A stretch of 64,000 bases of DNA from Methylomicrobium sp. wino1 (GCF_003932755.1 NZ_CP024202.1:4092001-4156000), one strand, 5' to 3'. Positions 10,812-18,165 are shown, counted from the stretch's first letter. Notes: a model not told the origin generated them from the letters alone. Made by a program: numbers and translations.

Positions 10812-12047
10812 TTAGATTTGGTATTGGAAACCAAGAAGGAAGGCATTGGTTTGGTCGCCTGTCGCATCGTCCCTATAATTGAGCCCCTTAGTCATCAAAT
10901 CGCCGTATTGCCAACTTAAACCGATCCGTGCGTTATGTCCGTCAATGACATAATTCACACCGGCCTCGAACATATTCCGGTCCGGGCTACTTTTCGGCAT
11001 GACGTTGACATAACGAACGAAGGGCTGAAATTGGCCGATACCGATTGTTTGCGGAAATAAATACATGCCGCTCACGTCGTAGGCATTGCCTTCGAACATT
11101 GCAAACCCGCCCCCTGCTTTTCGGCTGGCCATACTGAAGCCATTGATTCCGTAGTTTTTGTATTCGCCGTTCAGAGTAACGACACCGCCGTTCCCCAATA
11201 CTTTTTCGAGCAATAAATCGATTGCCGTGCCCCTGAAATTACCGGCATCGCCGACGATACCCACGCCGTCTTCCTGATATTGATTGGATACCGCCAAGGT
11301 CAGAATGTCTCCACCCTTGCCGTAATAAGTACCCGATGTGTAATAACCGGGATTTTTTTCGACTTCCCAGAAATTGAAAGCCAATCGTTGCGCATAGAGC
11401 AGATTGTCATCCTTGTTCGCGCCGCCTCTTAGCCCTTGAAAAATACCTAACGCGTATTGAATGCGGCCGTCCCAAACCGAACCCCAAAACGTCACACCGT
11501 CATCACGCCCGAAGGAACCCGCAGATGTCCCGTTGTTCTGTATCGTCGTGTTGAAATCGGCCGGCTCGAACGGAGTACCGCTGATCCGGTCGCCGGTTAC
11601 ATAAATACTATGCACGGCACTATAAAACGGTCCATTCATTTCGCGGCGTTCGGCCGGTACGAGCATGCGCCCGACCCACAAATTGGCCATCGGATGAAAT
11701 TCGAATTTACCGATGGCATCTAACAATCGAAGTTCACCGCCATTGTTACAGGTTTGACATTCCGAGTTGATTTCCAGCTTGATGTATTCGTGAATCTGCG
11801 CGTTCAAATACAAACGCATGTTGTCGACGAAAAAGTCGTTCGACCAATTGCCGTCCGCTACCGACTCGACCGATGTAAAGCTTGTCCTTAAACCGGCACC
11901 GAGACTCAACCATTTGGTTTCGTCGATTTTAAAAGTCGCTCCTGCCTGCGATTCCTGTACATGGCTTAACGATAACGCCGCAAATAGCAGATACGTCAAA
12001 AAACCGTGTTTTAGCTTGTGGCGGCCTAGCTTGTAAACAGTCTTCAT
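10812..12047 (-). CDS. Outer-membrane porin, FmdC-like, for urea/short amides
   Basis: About 411 residues with a cleavable signal peptide (hydrophobic to about residue 35, ending ESQA) and a C-terminal strand ending in aromatic/hydrophobic residues (LLGFQYQI), as in beta-barrel porins. The body is rich in G, N and aromatics with many short amphipathic strands. The start at 12047 is preferred over the ATG at 12053 because the GGGGGA ribosome site is 6 bases before it. In Methylophilus methylotrophus a porin called FmdC is induced for short-chain amides and urea. Position 24 bases before urtA suggests the same role, but substrate choice is inferred. Phosphate-selective-porin-like families are an alternative label. 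Confidence 0.8.
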   Translation of the reverse strand: MKTVYKLGRHKLKHGFLTYLLFAALSLSHVQESQAGATFKIDETKWLSLGAGLRTSFTSVESVADGNWSNDFFVDNMRLYLNAQIHEYIKLEINSECQTCNNGGELRLLDAIGKFEFHPMANLWVGRMLVPAERREMNGPFYSAVHSIYVTGDRISGTPFEPADFNTTIQNNGTSAGSFGRDDGVTFWGSVWDGRIQYALGIFQGLRGGANKDDNLLYAQRLAFNFWEVEKNPGYYTSGTYYGKGGDILTLAVSNQYQEDGVGIVGDAGNFRGTAIDLLLEKVLGNGGVVTLNGEYKNYGINGFSMASRKAGGGFAMFEGNAYDVSGMYLFPQTIGIGQFQPFVRYVNVMPKSSPDRNMFEAGVNYVIDGHNARIGLSWQYGDLMTKGLNYRDDATGDQTNAFLLGFQYQI

Positions 12048-12164
12048 GATCATTCCCCCAAAGAGTCAAAAAATGCACCGGTTTATACCGGCGCAGCCGA
12101 ATATGGCTGTAATCGATTATTCTTTGGTGGAAACATTTGAACAATCAGTCAAATGACTCATTAG

Positions 12165-12178
12165 TTAAATGACGTATA
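12165..12178. promoter_or_regulatory. Candidate operator AAATGACGTATA upstream of the porin-urt operon
   Basis: The sequence TTAAATGACGTATA lies about 120 bases before the porin start, next to a similar half-site (CAAATGACT at 12150). The same core occurs as a near-perfect palindrome (TACGTCA-TT-TGACGTA) before the second urt-like operon at 32778-32793 and again at 44075-44086. Recurrence before nitrogen-uptake genes suggests a shared regulator, possibly one of the LuxR-type response regulators at 36.4 and 49.9 kb. Confidence 0.45.
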
Positions 12179-12344
12179 GAAGAAAAAACCGAATCATTTC
12201 TTGTCGTTTGAGGAATATAACGCGTTGAAAAGTTGGATTATTCGTTATAGAAAATATTAATCTAGAAAAAGCTTTTCACTTCGAATAGCAAGAAACGGCG
12301 TTATATAAGCATATGGATGAAAATAGATTTATTGAGAATATTGA

Positions 12345-12530
12345 CTGATCATTAAAGGTCTTTACGAAGGCAGAAACTTTGCACCCATCGAGCATCAAAA
12401 CAATTTGCTGTCTCAAACTGCTGCGCTCGGGATGCCTCCTTTTGTTTATACTGCAACCGCAATCCTTTATGTGCTTGTGTTTAATGACTTGAGCTTTCAG
12501 GCTGAACACGGTTTCGCTATTTTGATCCAA
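12345..12530 (-). pseudogene. Remnant of a second fmdB (C-terminal half)
   Basis: The frame reads HKHIKDCGCSINK...HPERSSLRQQIVLMLDG. This matches residues of the intact FmdB at 25954-26346 (HKHTKNCGCTTNK...HPDRSSLRQQVILMQDG), including the C-x-C pair. The DNA around it is also similar. The zinc-ribbon N-terminus (MPLYDYKCPKHG) is missing and the tail diverges. It appears to be a decayed duplicate of fmdB left beside the first urea operon, suggesting the two urea/amide clusters share ancestry or once recombined. Confidence 0.7.
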
Positions 12531-12760
12531 CCTTTTAGTTACTTGGAAACCCTAACCTGTATTTAGCATAAAATATAGACCTGACCCTGTTCGTGTAGTT
12601 TTAAAATCAAGTGTCAAACATGGGTTAAGACGCATTTTCAGCAAAGCAGTTAATATTTAACGGTTGTAATTTGATTAACACCTTAAGGAACTAAAATGCA
12701 AAAATGTGTATTATATCAATCGAGAAGATTCATACATCATCTATAGCCGGAGCTTTTGTC

Positions 12761-13354
12761 ATGGGAATTCTAAAAAAAAAGTTTTCATCAGAAAATTTTG
12801 CGTTGAATTGGCGAAGATTTTTGCTGCAAGGTATGCTCATTCTGGGAATTGGAATTACAGTGGCATTATCGAGTATTTTAAATTCAGATGCAGTCGTGAT
12901 GTCAGCTCAAGAATTTTCTTGGCTGCCCTTGGTTGGCTTCATTATTTTCGCACTAGGCCTTCAGGAATTGATGGAAGCATTATTTTCTAAAATTTCACGA
13001 GAGTTTCACCAAAATGTTCAGGTTGGAATACTCGATACAGTCATAGGAGGCCTTATTATTCTTAGTGTTTCTGACGACCCTCAAAGGCTCGGCATTATGA
13101 TAGCAGCCTTCCTTATTGTTCGAGGTAGCGTCCGTATTGCATTGGTTAATGCATTAGGTTTACCGCAAGCTATCTCTACATCAATTTTTGGCGCCATTGC
13201 AATTGGTTTAGGATTTTTGCTGTTCTTACAATGGCCAACCAAGGCCTCCTGGTTTATTTCTCTGTGTCTAAGTATCGAAATTGCCTTTCGAGGTTGGGCA
13301 ATGATGATGTTCGCGATATGGATAAAAAATATGAATCAGACAAAGGAAAGATAG
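12761..13354 (+). CDS. DUF308/HdeD-like small membrane protein
   Basis: About 197 residues with roughly six hydrophobic segments arranged as a repeat (for example LQGMLILGIGITVALSS, WLPLVGFIIFALGLQELMEAL, GILDTVIGGLIILSVSDDP, SIFGAIAIGLGFLLFL). This resembles the HdeD/DUF308 family of inner-membrane proteins linked in enterics to acid resistance. A start at 12761 is chosen because GGAG sits 8 bases before it. The longer frame from 12704 lacks such a site. It is on the strand opposite to the integron cassettes and lies beyond the distal end of the array. Its function here is unknown. Confidence 0.65.
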   Translation: MGILKKKFSSENFALNWRRFLLQGMLILGIGITVALSSILNSDAVVMSAQEFSWLPLVGFIIFALGLQELMEALFSKISREFHQNVQVGILDTVIGGLIILSVSDDPQRLGIMIAAFLIVRGSVRIALVNALGLPQAISTSIFGAIAIGLGFLLFLQWPTKASWFISLCLSIEIAFRGWAMMMFAIWIKNMNQTKER

Positions 13355-13364
13355 GTCAACATTT

Positions 13365-13569
13365 GCAAATGCTATATTATTTTATGACATTTCTCAGGTA
13401 GCTTTCGCCATCAACCGGTATCCCTTTTGTAGAAGCCTTGAAATAAATGCCCGGAGCGACCGTAAAGACGATTCGATATTTGTGTAAAAACACCATTCTA
13501 CTGCCGCATACCTTTCGAAGGATTGGCATCAGGCGTCTCTATGACCAAATAATAATGGTTAGTCAGCAA
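13365..13569 (-). pseudogene. Decayed REP-associated tyrosine transposase (Y1/RAYT) fragment
   Basis: Translation with internal stops gives LTNHYYLVIETPDANPSKGMRQ, a stop, NGVFTQISNRLYGRSGHLFQ, then GFYKRDTG and another stop. This is the HuH-family RAYT core: TNHYHLLIETP with the metal-binding HxH changed to HYY, GMRQLNGVYTQ, and RxGHLFQGRYKA. Both stop codons and the loss of the histidine make it inactive. It sits directly beyond the last non-coding unit of the integron. Confidence 0.75.
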
Positions 13570-13700
13570 ACAATACTACTAATATAGACCTGACCCTGAT
13601 TGCTTTTGGTTCCTTTTGATTTAGTGGTATTTTTAATTACGTTCTAAATTGTTACCTAAATATACCTGCAATTGTTTAATTCGTCTGATAAGAAAAGCAT

Positions 13701-13848
13701 AATCGCGGCGCTCACCAGCGGAGTGGGCGGCAAGCTGTAAGCTTGACGGCTGCGCAGTCTGGTGAAGTGCCTTGTTCCGGCGCAAGGCGACGGGACAAGG
13801 CCGAACAAAGTGAGCGCCGCGATTCCCGGCGGCGAAGCCGCCGGGAAC
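13701..13848 (-). repeat. Structured integron unit, copy r5
   Basis: One of five copies, at least 97 percent identical by eye, of a ~148-bp GC-rich unit. In the cassette direction (minus) it contains a stable hairpin (CCCGGCGG-CTTCG-CCGCCGGG), then AATCGCGGCGCTCAC, whose perfect 15-base complement GTGAGCGCCGCGATT ends the unit. Internal pairs are GCCTTGT/ACAAGGC and CACCAG/CTGGTG. The unit abuts the R' end of an attC. This copy is the most distal one. Downstream of it no intact cassette gene follows, only the decayed transposase. Confidence 0.85.
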
Positions 13849-13902
13849 GCCAAAATCAGCGGCGGCATGCTTTTTGCCGTCCGCTGGATTTTTTAGTTAT
13901 AC
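13842..13902 (-). repeat. attC-type recombination site after the TAC cassette
   Basis: In the minus direction it runs from R'' (GTATAAC, 13902-13896) to R' (GTTCCCG, 13848-13842). The arms AAAATCCAGCGG and CCGCTGATTTT are complementary with an off-centre extra base, and a GACGGCAAAAAGCATGCCG inner loop lies between them. Length is 61 bp. This is the canonical layout of an integron attC. Confidence 0.8.
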
Positions 13903-13920
13903 ATTGCTAAACTCTATTTT

Positions 13921-14436
13921 CTAACAGTTTTCTGTAGATTTGTTTATGGAAAGCATTGGGAGTATAGATACTGGCAGAGACATTCTTGCACAAGTTGAGT
14001 GACAATATTCTCTCCAATACGGCCATATTTGATGGGGTACATTTATTCTACCAAATTCCATAATCGCATCATGGGGCAATTCTTCATCGCATTTGATTAA
14101 ATATTCAGCAGTGAATACTGCTACTATTTCAGCGGCTACTAATTTTTCCAGTTGTTCATCATTTCCTAAGCCCTCTTTTATCTCTTCCTTAATTGGCCCT
14201 TTTAAATAACGCATACGGGCTTCAGTTTGATAAACCAAAAAAACATGTTCAGCACCACCTTCTTCATGAAGTTCTTTTTTGGTGCAAGACTTGGTGTTAA
14301 TATTGAATTGTCCAGTTAGTTCTTGATTTGGTATTAGAGGGTCAAAATCATTGTATATTTTTGCTTCTGAATCATGCAGATATACCATCTGTATTGATAG
14401 ATTATCTATTGCATTTTGTAATGCGTCTCTGTTCAT
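13921..14436 (-). CDS. SecB-like chaperone of a toxin-antitoxin-chaperone (TAC) module
   Basis: 171 residues. The C-terminal half resembles SecB and SecB-like TAC chaperones: ELTGQFNINTKS as a beta-strand, VFTAEYLIKCDEE, then FGRINVPHQIWPYWREYCHSTCARMSLP. The last corresponds to the SecB (R)NxxxPYxRExxxxxxxRxxxPP-type helix region. It overlaps the preceding antitoxin gene by 4 bases (ATGA), so it is the third gene of a toxin-antitoxin-SecB operon. In known TAC systems the chaperone folds and protects an aggregation-prone antitoxin. Assignment is by recognition of pattern and context, not by search. Confidence 0.75.
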   Translation of the reverse strand: MNRDALQNAIDNLSIQMVYLHDSEAKIYNDFDPLIPNQELTGQFNINTKSCTKKELHEEGGAEHVFLVYQTEARMRYLKGPIKEEIKEGLGNDEQLEKLVAAEIVAVFTAEYLIKCDEELPHDAIMEFGRINVPHQIWPYWREYCHSTCARMSLPVSILPMLSINKSTENC

Positions 14437-14933
14437 GCTGTTATTCTATTAGATTCAAAATATTCAATATCATTGACAGCGACAGTGTTTGTCTGAACTA
14501 GATATAAACTAGGTTTTTTTGTAGTAACGGACGGACTCCAGAAAACCTCTTTAGCACCAAATTCATTACAAGAAAATTCCTTTAAATCTTCTTCTCGCGA
14601 TGTTCTTTTTAATGTTTCTGAATTAATTTTAGAAACATCTAAGATACCGTTGCTAAATTTTTCAAAGGAAATTTTTACTGTTAAATCAAATGCCTTGGCA
14701 AGTTTACGCAATGTTTTAATAGTCCAGGCATCATAATCCACATCCTCAAGAGCACAAACCCTCTCTTGTTTCATGCTAGATTTATCAGCAAGTTCTTTTT
14801 GTGTCCAACCTCGTTGTTCTCTAAGTACCTTTATTTGAGCTGCAATAGCCATATTAGAAAACTCGTCCATATAGGCATGGGCATATTCTTTATCATTAAA
14901 TTCTGCCACCAATGTCTTAACTAATTCTTTCAT
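14433..14933 (-). CDS. HigA-type antitoxin with extended C-terminus
   Basis: 166 residues from the ATG at 14933, which has a perfect AGGAGG site 8 bases before it. The start therefore lies inside the end of the toxin gene (17-base overlap). Residues ~28-85 form an XRE helix-turn-helix (IKVLREQRGWTQKELADKSS, then ALEDVDYDAWTIKTLRKLAKAFDLTV). The ~70-residue tail rich in polar and hydrophobic alternation is longer than in ordinary HigA and would be the place of a chaperone-addiction sequence. This fits the SecB-like protein encoded next. Confidence 0.8.
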   Translation of the reverse strand: MKELVKTLVAEFNDKEYAHAYMDEFSNMAIAAQIKVLREQRGWTQKELADKSSMKQERVCALEDVDYDAWTIKTLRKLAKAFDLTVKISFEKFSNGILDVSKINSETLKRTSREEDLKEFSCNEFGAKEVFWSPSVTTKKPSLYLVQTNTVAVNDIEYFESNRITA

Positions 14934-15312
14934 GTGAACACCTCCTGTTAGGGTTTTCAATAATTATCTTTTTTCTGTTGTCAGCTTCTTCGTCTGCATT
15001 TCTAGGGATAAGACGAGAATCACGCTCTTTTGCTCCAAAAAGTAACGTAAACTCTTCATCATTTTTAATAGGACCTTTGCACAACATAGGTCTAAGTTGA
15101 ACATTTCCTTTTACCCTAAGCTTTAAAATACCAGCCGTATCAGTTCCAGTTAGAACTTGTGGGAACAAATCAGAGCCCAGCTTTTCAAGCATATCAAGTT
15201 TCGCATTGAGCTTCGCTCTTTCAACTTTTTGCAACGTTTTCGTCCACTCTTTGAAGTCATTACTTCCACTTTTATTTTTGTAGTCAAATAGAGCGAATTT
15301 TTTATTATGCAT
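14917..15312 (-). CDS. HigB/RelE-like toxin (Gp49 family)
   Basis: 131 residues. The pattern NDFKEWTKTLQKVERAKLNAKLDMLEKLG...LKLRVKGNVQLRPMLCKGP matches RelE/HigB (phage Gp49-like) toxins, which are usually ribosome-dependent mRNA endonucleases. It is the first gene of the cassette, 60 bases after repeat r4. Toxin-before-antitoxin order is the usual HigBA order. AT-rich codon use contrasts with the GC-rich neighbours at 15.6-16.7 kb, as expected for independently acquired cassettes. Confidence 0.78.
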   Translation of the reverse strand: MHNKKFALFDYKNKSGSNDFKEWTKTLQKVERAKLNAKLDMLEKLGSDLFPQVLTGTDTAGILKLRVKGNVQLRPMLCKGPIKNDEEFTLLFGAKERDSRLIPRNADEEADNRKKIIIENPNRRCSHERIS

Positions 15313-15372
15313 GAAGTGTAGTTTATAATAAAATTATTATAATGGATATAGTTTTTGGAAAGTTGACTGTAT

Positions 15373-15520
15373 AATCGCGGCGCTCACCAGCGGAGTGGGC
15401 GGCAAGCTGTAAGCTTGACAGCTGCGCAGTCTGGTGAAGTGCCTTGTTCCGGCGCAAGACGACGGGACAAGGCCGAACGAAGTGAGCGCCGCGATTCCCG
15501 GCGGCGAAGCCGCCGGGAAC
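15373..15520 (-). repeat. Structured integron unit, copy r4
   Basis: 148 bp, identical to the other copies except for a few substitutions (for example GACAGCTG for GACGGCTG on the plus strand). It joins the attC after the phosphatase-like cassette directly to the leader of the TAC cassette, whose first ATG is 60 bases away. Confidence 0.85.
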
Positions 15521-15578
15521 AACACCTTGCTAAAATGCGCGCGCTGTTCGCGCGTCGTTTTTGAGCAATTCGTTACGT
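15517..15578 (-). repeat. attC-type site after the phosphatase-like cassette
   Basis: Minus direction: R'' ACGTAAC (15578-15572), arm GAATTGCTCAAAA pairing with TTTTAGCAAGGTGTT, inner loop GACGCGCGAACAGCGCGCGC, R' GTTGTTC ending at 15517. Length is 62 bp. The R' end abuts unit r4. Confidence 0.75.
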
Positions 15579-15584
15579 GTTTGT

Positions 15585-15911
15585 TTATCGAATCCGAACA
15601 TGTTTGGATACTCTGCTCTCCAGTAGGCGAATAAGGATAGGGTCCATGCGCTCGAAGTTGTCAGGGATATCCAGAGAAATTAACCTCTTATTTTTGAGGA
15701 GGTCGCGGTACTTTTTTTTCACCTTATTCCGGTGCGAATTTTCCATAACGAACACAACATCTGCCCACTCGATGAGATCGCCGCTCAATGGTGTTTCCGC
15801 ATCGGCGTTGGTACCGCACCCAATCGCCTCGACCCCCTCGTATCGCGAGAATATCTCTTCTCCGGTTGGGCTTCGCAGTCTATTCTCACTGCAGACAAAC
15901 AATAGTTTCAT
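15585..15911 (-). CDS. Low-molecular-weight protein tyrosine phosphatase-like protein
   Basis: 108 residues beginning MKLLFVCSENRLRSPTGE. The catalytic CX5R loop is present (Cys7 to Arg13), as is a late LDIPDNFERMDPILIRLLE segment that supplies the general-acid Asp, as in small phosphatase-like proteins often annotated near COG4551. It is a single-gene cassette: an attC-like site precedes it (15927-15987) and a canonical one follows 7 bases after the stop. Substrate is unknown. A role in defence or arsenate handling is possible but unsupported. Confidence 0.75.
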   Translation of the reverse strand: MKLLFVCSENRLRSPTGEEIFSRYEGVEAIGCGTNADAETPLSGDLIEWADVVFVMENSHRNKVKKKYRDLLKNKRLISLDIPDNFERMDPILIRLLESRVSKHVRIR

Positions 15912-15926
15912 GTCGGACTCATGTAC

Positions 15927-15987
15927 ACGTAACGACCAAGCTCAGCGACGCGGTTCGTCGGCGTCCGCAGGAGCGCTTGGCTGGGCG
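15927..15987 (-). repeat. attC-like site with degenerate R''
   Basis: Between the metallo-hydrolase and phosphatase-like cassettes. Minus direction: CGCCCAG (R'', normally ending AAC), arm CCAAGCGCTCC pairing with GAGCTTGG, inner GACGCCGACGAACCGCGTCG, R' GTTACGT ending at 15927. The AAC of R'' reads CAG, so the site may be weakened. Confidence 0.6.
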
Positions 15988-16014
15988 ACAGGTCCATGCG
16001 TTGCACAGACCCAA

Positions 16015-16743
16015 TCATGCGGATAGCTCGTCAGCAAGCGCACGAAGCAGTTTCGCCCCATCCCCATGCCATGCGCTACCGTGCATGCATGCAAGCGTTG
16101 AAGGATTTATCGAAGCCAGACGCTCAAGCATCGCGCGTGCATTCTTCGTGTGCGAGAAGTAGTCCATCTCGTGGCGGAATGCCTCGCTCGGTCCCAGGAT
16201 GTCCGACTCCGTGATAGGCGGAAGATCAGCGCCTTTCTGCGTGAACAAGTCGCCACATAGCAATGTGGACGTTAGCTCTTCTGTCAAGAAGCCGCAATCC
16301 CATGCGTGCGGCAAATGCGGGGTATCGAACCAACGCACGGAGTGCTTCCCCAATGTGAGCCGTTCTCCGTCGGCAAGCGCACGGGGTGCCCGATCTGCAA
16401 GGTCGCTAACCGATACCATGGAGGCAACCGCGCCGCACAGGGGTACCGACTGCGGAGAAACGGCGAGCCATTCGTTGAGCGATCCGCATTCGTCAGCTTC
16501 GACATGGGAAAACGCAATGTAGCGAAGGCTCTCGACCGGTAAAACGGTACCGACTGCTTCACGCACCAATGGAAACAATTTTCGCGGACCGGTGTGGAAG
16601 AGCAATGGTTCATCGTCCACGATGAGGTATTGATTGAATGAGAACCCACCCGCACCTTCGATCACAATCGGCGTGTTGATGCGATAGATCCCGTCGGCAA
16701 TTTCGTGCACGTTTGTACCGGACTTCTTGTTCGTAATGGTCAT
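16015..16743 (-). CDS. Metallo-beta-lactamase-fold protein, flavodiiron (ODP)-like
   Basis: 242 residues. The metal site reads FSHVEADECGSLNEWL (H80-x-E82-x-D84), as in flavodiiron/oxygen-reductase-type MBL domains rather than the HxHxDH of lactamases. Further ligands are probably in LPHAWDCGF, LLCGDLF and ACMHGSAWHG. No flavodoxin domain is attached, so it is a stand-alone di-metal hydrolase/oxidoreductase domain. Its GC-rich codon use differs from the AT-rich cassettes nearby, as expected for a captured gene. The substrate is unknown. Confidence 0.75.
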   Translation of the reverse strand: MTITNKKSGTNVHEIADGIYRINTPIVIEGAGGFSFNQYLIVDDEPLLFHTGPRKLFPLVREAVGTVLPVESLRYIAFSHVEADECGSLNEWLAVSPQSVPLCGAVASMVSVSDLADRAPRALADGERLTLGKHSVRWFDTPHLPHAWDCGFLTEELTSTLLCGDLFTQKGADLPPITESDILGPSEAFRHEMDYFSHTKNARAMLERLASINPSTLACMHGSAWHGDGAKLLRALADELSA

Positions 16744-16806
16744 CAGACTCTCCCGACTACCGATTCAGTCACAGTGATGCTAATCCTCAAAGCTTGATAA
16801 ATAACA

Positions 16807-17005
16807 AAACTTAATCTGATTAGCAAGATGCTTCAGCTAAACCAAAAAGGTTCGTCATGCTCGCAGGGATGCGGGCATCCAGAGCCATGGATGGCAAGCT
16901 TCGAGCTATCCATGCAGTCTGGATTTCGGCAATCCCTGCCGAAATGACGACTTACGGAACGCGCCTTAGAATTAGCTGAAACAGCTTACTAATCAGGAAA
17001 CTTAA
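16807..17005. mobile_element. MITE family A (short copy) inserted next to the MAPEG cassette
   Basis: Inverted ends of 25 bp match at 22 positions (CTGATTAGCAAGATGCTTCA... at 16816 and its complement ending CTTACTAATCAG at 16996). The direct repeat AAACTTAA flanks the element (16807-16814 and 16998-17005). The interior is non-coding and contains a further palindrome (CATCCAGAGCCATGGATG region, GGATTTCGGCAATCCCTGCCG). The same ends bound a 642-bp element at 59697-60338. The insertion lies just beyond what looks like the attC of the MAPEG cassette, whose R' half is not recognisable. Confidence 0.75.
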
Positions 17006-17023
17006 AAAACCGCCATGAGGCGG
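17004..17023 (-). terminator. Rho-independent terminator after the MAPEG gene
   Basis: Minus strand: CCGCCTCATGGCGG followed by TTTTTT, a 5-bp GC stem with a U-tract. It lies 22 bases after the MAPEG stop and would block transcription from the array promoter into the cassettes at 13.9-16.7 kb, unless those have their own promoters. Confidence 0.6.
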
Positions 17024-17044
17024 CACGTCCCTTTGAGCGCCATT

Positions 17045-17437
17045 TTAGAGCGTCCGTAAGCCGCTGTACACAACGTAAGCGAGATTGGCTACTACCAAAC
17101 CAATCAGTGTAAAAATGGTAACTTGCATTCCCAGTATGCGATAACGAAGGCTTTCGGTCAGCAAGCCCCTTGCATGCAAGATGCGACCCACGAGCACGGC
17201 AATACCGCCGGAATGCACAAGGGCTACATGAGCCCCGCTTAACTCAAGCAGAACGAGCAAGATGAGAGAAATGGGGATATATTCTGTTGCATTTCCCTGG
17301 GCTCGGATCGCAGCCTGGAGTTCAGGTTCGCCTCCATCGCCGAGACGCACTTTCTTTTCCCGGCGCAACTTTATGACCCGAAGCGACAACCAGACAATCA
17401 ATAGTGCCAACATCGCAGCATACAAAGAACTGATCAT
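17045..17437 (-). CDS. MAPEG-family membrane protein
   Basis: 130 residues with four hydrophobic segments and the MAPEG pattern VKLRREKKVRLGDGGEPELQAAIRAQGNATEYIPISLILLVLLEL-like, here split as KLRREKKVRLGDGGEPEL and AIRAQGNATEYIPI. The RAQGNxxEY core is the glutathione-binding region in eukaryotic MAPEG enzymes. Length is typical. It is a complete single-gene cassette: a canonical attC precedes it, and an incomplete attC (CTCTAAA...GGCGCTCAAAGGGACG) follows. Its role is probably glutathione-dependent detoxification, which is inferred. Confidence 0.85.
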   Translation of the reverse strand: MISSLYAAMLALLIVWLSLRVIKLRREKKVRLGDGGEPELQAAIRAQGNATEYIPISLILLVLLELSGAHVALVHSGGIAVLVGRILHARGLLTESLRYRILGMQVTIFTLIGLVVANLAYVVYSGLRTL

Positions 17438-17454
17438 ATTTCCTCCCAGTGATG

Positions 17455-17502
17455 CTTTAACGTAGAGCGAAGCGGAGCGTCCCTTAGAGCGCTAAGTTAG
17501 GC
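17455..17502 (-). repeat. attC-type site before the MAPEG cassette
   Basis: Minus direction: R'' GCCTAAC (17502-17496), TTAGCGCTCTAAGGGACG, loop CTCCGCTTCG, CTCTA, R' GTTAAAG (17461-17455). Only 48 bp, with R boxes matching the RYYYAAC/GTTRRRY consensus at nearly all positions. Confidence 0.8.
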
Positions 17503-17521
17503 GGAATGAAACTACTAAGAT

Positions 17522-18061
17522 TCATTTTTCAATTTCCAAAGAAGCGACCAACTTTTCAAAGGCTGTTATCGCTTCACTAAGTTCTTCAAGCGTGGCTTGA
17601 AATGGCTCTAGCCAATTTGTGCCATCGGTATTGCCTGTTTTATATTGCTCCATATACCCCATGACAATACGGTTAAGAAAATCTCTTTTTGCCATGATTT
17701 CATTAAATGGCTTCTGTAAAACAGGAAAATATATATCGATAATCATAGTAACTCTATGAGGTTCAAAATCTCTCTTTGAGCCATTATCGATAGTTGTTAA
17801 GTCCAGCGCTTGATTGAATGTTAATTCGCCCTTCATTACCTTTCTATATGGCAGGAAATGACTCCCAACGGCATTAAGGTATTTTTTTGATTCAACATAC
17901 AACTCTTCAGCTCTTTCTCTTTTTAGCTCTTGTCTCCGAACATTTTGCTCGTGCTGAAGTTGAGTCTTCAGTCGCTCAGTGTTCGATCGATTAGTAAGTA
18001 CAACACCAATTATTGTCAAAGAAGAGCCAATAAGTGTCCCTACAATACCCGTCCAAACCAC
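17522..18061 (-). CDS. Membrane-anchored coiled-coil protein of unknown function (cassette)
   Basis: 179 residues. One N-terminal membrane segment (GIVGTLIGSSLTIIGVVLT, about residues 5-24) is followed by a charged coiled-coil (NTERLKTQLQHEQNVRRQELKRERAEELYVESKKYL) and a helical C-terminal domain of about 110 residues. The family is not recognised. This anchor-plus-coiled-coil layout is frequent among integron cassette proteins. An attC follows 20 bases after the stop. Confidence 0.65.
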   Translation of the reverse strand: MVWTGIVGTLIGSSLTIIGVVLTNRSNTERLKTQLQHEQNVRRQELKRERAEELYVESKKYLNAVGSHFLPYRKVMKGELTFNQALDLTTIDNGSKRDFEPHRVTMIIDIYFPVLQKPFNEIMAKRDFLNRIVMGYMEQYKTGNTDGTNWLEPFQATLEELSEAITAFEKLVASLEIEK

Positions 18062-18119
18062 AGAGGGAACTGATTTGAGTACATTTATAATTCAGTCACT
18101 TCGTTCACTATATTGGCCT

Positions 18120-18150
18120 AGAGAAGCCCAACTTGAGCGTTGGGTTATGT
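18120..18150. repeat. Possible degenerate attC half-site
   Basis: Plus strand GCCCAACTTGAGCGTTGGGTTATG contains a GTTGGGT that fits the R' consensus and a self-complementary CCCAAC/GTTGGG. A partner half was not found within 70 bases. It could be the R' end of an attC read in the reverse direction, or the R''-L'' half of a forward site. It lies between the two cassettes whose genes end at 18061 and 18280. Confidence 0.35.
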
Positions 18151-18165
18151 TCATCAGGTGTAATA

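Noticed and set aside
12054-12280. Sigma54 promoter before the porin-urt operon
   Set aside because: No GG-N10-GC element of acceptable quality was found on the minus strand, although nitrogen control would make one plausible.
16015-16743. Metallo-beta-lactamase gene as an antibiotic-resistance cassette
   Set aside because: The metal motif is HxExD, as in flavodiiron-type proteins, not the HxHxDH of class B lactamases, and no signal peptide is present.
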